From positions 1 through 6,193 of the forward strand of contig JAITHZ010000258.1 of assembly GCA_031279795.1 (NCBI GenBank): a stretch of 6,193 nucleotides of DNA. Reading direction: 5' to 3'. Position 1 is the stretch's first letter, and each line of letters opens with the position of its first letter. Positions 5,449 through 6,193 of the stretch are shown piece after piece. The DNA comes from Bacteroidales bacterium. GTDB taxonomy: Bacteria > Bacteroidota > Bacteroidia > Bacteroidales > WRGA01. The notes under the pieces were generated by a model that did not search any database, was not told where the DNA came from, and saw only the letters and a program-made list of their open reading frames with translations. The translations under genes and the position numbers were made by a program.

Positions 5449-6193
5449 TTATTGTACAAAAGAGTTAAACAACACGACAGCATTATCATATGCCTGACGG
5501 GCTTGATTAATGGTATTTGCCGATTTGTTTGATGTTGAATTTCCAATTTTTACCAATTCGTTGATATAAGATAAACTGGATGAACAGTTTTTGTAAAAAT
5601 CTTGATATGTTGATTGCTGGGAAGCTCCATATCCCCATTTCGACAATGAATTTCCGTATTTTTGGCGATTTGCCGACAGCGATGTGGAAATGTCGTTGGC
5701 ATAGCGATTTGTAGACTGGTAATCAATTGAATATCCGACATCAAGGCCATCCAGTAAATTTTTCAACGCCACAATATCGTCCCGCATGGAAGACAGGAAT
5801 GCATATTTTCCTTCGGGATCTGTTGTTTCGCAGTCGCTGCAATTGCTTGTATTGGGTTGGGTGTTGAAGTAACTGCCATAGCGTGCATTGCCAGCATATC
5901 CGGCTCCTCGGTTATAGGCGCTGGCGTTGCTGCCAGAGCTGTATGTATTACTGCGATTTGTACCCGTGCTTGCATAACTGTAATTGGATGCGCTTCTGTT
6001 ATTGCTGCTATAAGAGGGGCTGTTGTAACTGCTACCGTAAGACGAACCGCTATAGCTGCTACCATAAGAAGGACTGCTGTAACTGTTACCGTAAGACGAA
6101 CCGCTATAGTTGCTACCGTATGAAGGACTGCAGTATCTGCTGCTGACGTAAGTACAGGTGGAGGGAGATGCACTAGAGTTGATAGATGACTGA
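5449..6193 (-). CDS. Ser/Tyr/Gly-rich low-complexity protein, 5' end missing
   Basis: The frame is open from the right edge (first full codon at 6192) to TAA at 5449-5451, giving 247 visible residues; the start and any signal peptide lie outside the window. I do not recognise it. Visible residues 22-66 are five 9-residue repeats of the form [SG]-[PS]-S-Y-[GS]-[SN]-[SN]-[YN]-[SNR], with 21 Ser and 9 Tyr in 45 residues. Residues 67-116 stay rich in Ser, Asn, Gly and Tyr. A Cys pair (NCSDC, 118 and 121) marks a change to a more ordinary, probably helical domain (about 125-247) with blocks such as KYAFLSSMRDDIVALKNLLDGL and ANTINQARQAYDNAVVLFNSFVQ. The compositional break suggests a flexible or stalk-like N-terminal part and a folded C-terminal part, perhaps an envelope or surface protein; this is inference. 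An ATG at 5787 would yield only the 112-residue end and is unlikely to be the start, since the same frame stays open and protein-like upstream. Confidence 0.7.
   Translation of the reverse strand, partial: QSSINSSASPSTCTYVSSRYCSPSYGSNYSGSSYGNSYSSPSYGSSYSGSSYGSSYNSPSYSSNNRSASNYSYASTGTNRSNTYSSGSNASAYNRGAGYAGNARYGSYFNTQPNTSNCSDCETTDPEGKYAFLSSMRDDIVALKNLLDGLDVGYSIDYQSTNRYANDISTSLSANRQKYGNSLSKWGYGASQQSTYQDFYKNCSSSLSYINELVKIGNSTSNKSANTINQARQAYDNAVVLFNSFVQ
5995..6129 (-). repeat. 27-bp tandem repeat (5 copies) encoding S-Y-G nonapeptides
   Basis: Five in-frame 27-bp units form two longer 54-bp units, 6076-6129 and 6022-6075, which differ at 5 of 54 positions, plus a decayed fifth unit at 5995-6021. 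Peptides alternate: SPSYGSNYS, GSSYGNSYS, SPSYGSSYS, GSSYGSSYN, SPSYSSNNR. The two-level structure implies a 27-bp duplication that diverged, then a 54-bp duplication. Copy-number change would keep the frame. Confidence 0.8.

Noticed and set aside
5449..5787. Idea that the gene before murI is an OmpH/Skp-type chaperone, as often found near murI in Bacteroides
   Set aside because: The visible C-terminal domain lacks the pattern I would expect of Skp, and the Ser-Tyr-Gly repeat region does not occur in that family.
5857..6146. Two plus-strand frames across the repeat (Ala/Val/Ile-rich and Cys/Tyr-rich)
   Set aside because: They are antisense readings of the same repeat, with no independent start context or recognisable domain.
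5763..6173. 136-codon minus-strand frame rich in Thr, Val and Ala starting MHLPPP
   Set aside because: It is the alternative reading of the 27-bp repeats. The overlapping frame gives regular S-Y-G repeats, stays open to the window edge and continues into the C-terminal domain, so this one is a shadow.

Overview
The window looks like a piece of a Bacteroidales (Bacteroidetes) chromosome. The pointers are a secreted family-2 glycoside hydrolase followed by a secreted pectate/rhamnogalacturonan lyase-type beta-helix protein, a C-terminal sorting-tail-like end on the lyase, a promoter of the Bacteroidetes type (TTTG, 19-bp spacer, TATTTTTG), very A+T-rich gaps and no strong Shine-Dalgarno sequences. 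The genus cannot be settled from this sequence. All genes I can support lie on the minus strand, so transcription runs from right to left.

Reading in the direction of transcription: (1) 6193-5449, the 3' part of a gene that enters from beyond the right edge. It encodes a Ser/Tyr/Gly/Asn-rich low-complexity region with five 9-residue repeats, followed by a compact C-terminal domain I do not recognise. (2) A 70-bp gap almost filled by a 20-bp inverted repeat that ends 6 nt before the next start codon. (3) 5378-4530, murI, glutamate racemase, complete and with both catalytic cysteines. (4) A 184-bp gap with two heptanucleotide repeat clusters and a good Bacteroidetes promoter. (5) 4345-1955, a secreted GH2 enzyme of the beta-galactosidase type, complete. 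(6) After only 13 nt, 1941-402, a PL9-type polysaccharide lyase broken by a single-base frameshift near 1065. (7) 401-1, an A+T-rich gap with no gene, holding a weak terminator-like hairpin and an unexpected sigma70-like promoter match on the plus strand.

The GH2 and PL9 genes probably form one transcript and act together on pectin, most plausibly the galactan-decorated rhamnogalacturonan I or homogalacturonan backbone: the lyase cuts the acidic backbone and the GH2 removes side-chain sugar. This is inferred from families and adjacency; no SusC/SusD pair or regulator is visible. murI is housekeeping (D-glutamate for peptidoglycan) and seems unrelated to the sugar genes.

The most unusual items are the FUS-like Ser-Tyr-Gly repeat protein at the right edge, the frameshift that leaves the lyase active site intact but removes its last coils and sorting tail, the long hairpin over the murI translation start, and three different 7-bp-period repeats clustered around murI. 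I see no CRISPR array, tRNA, rRNA gene or insertion sequence.
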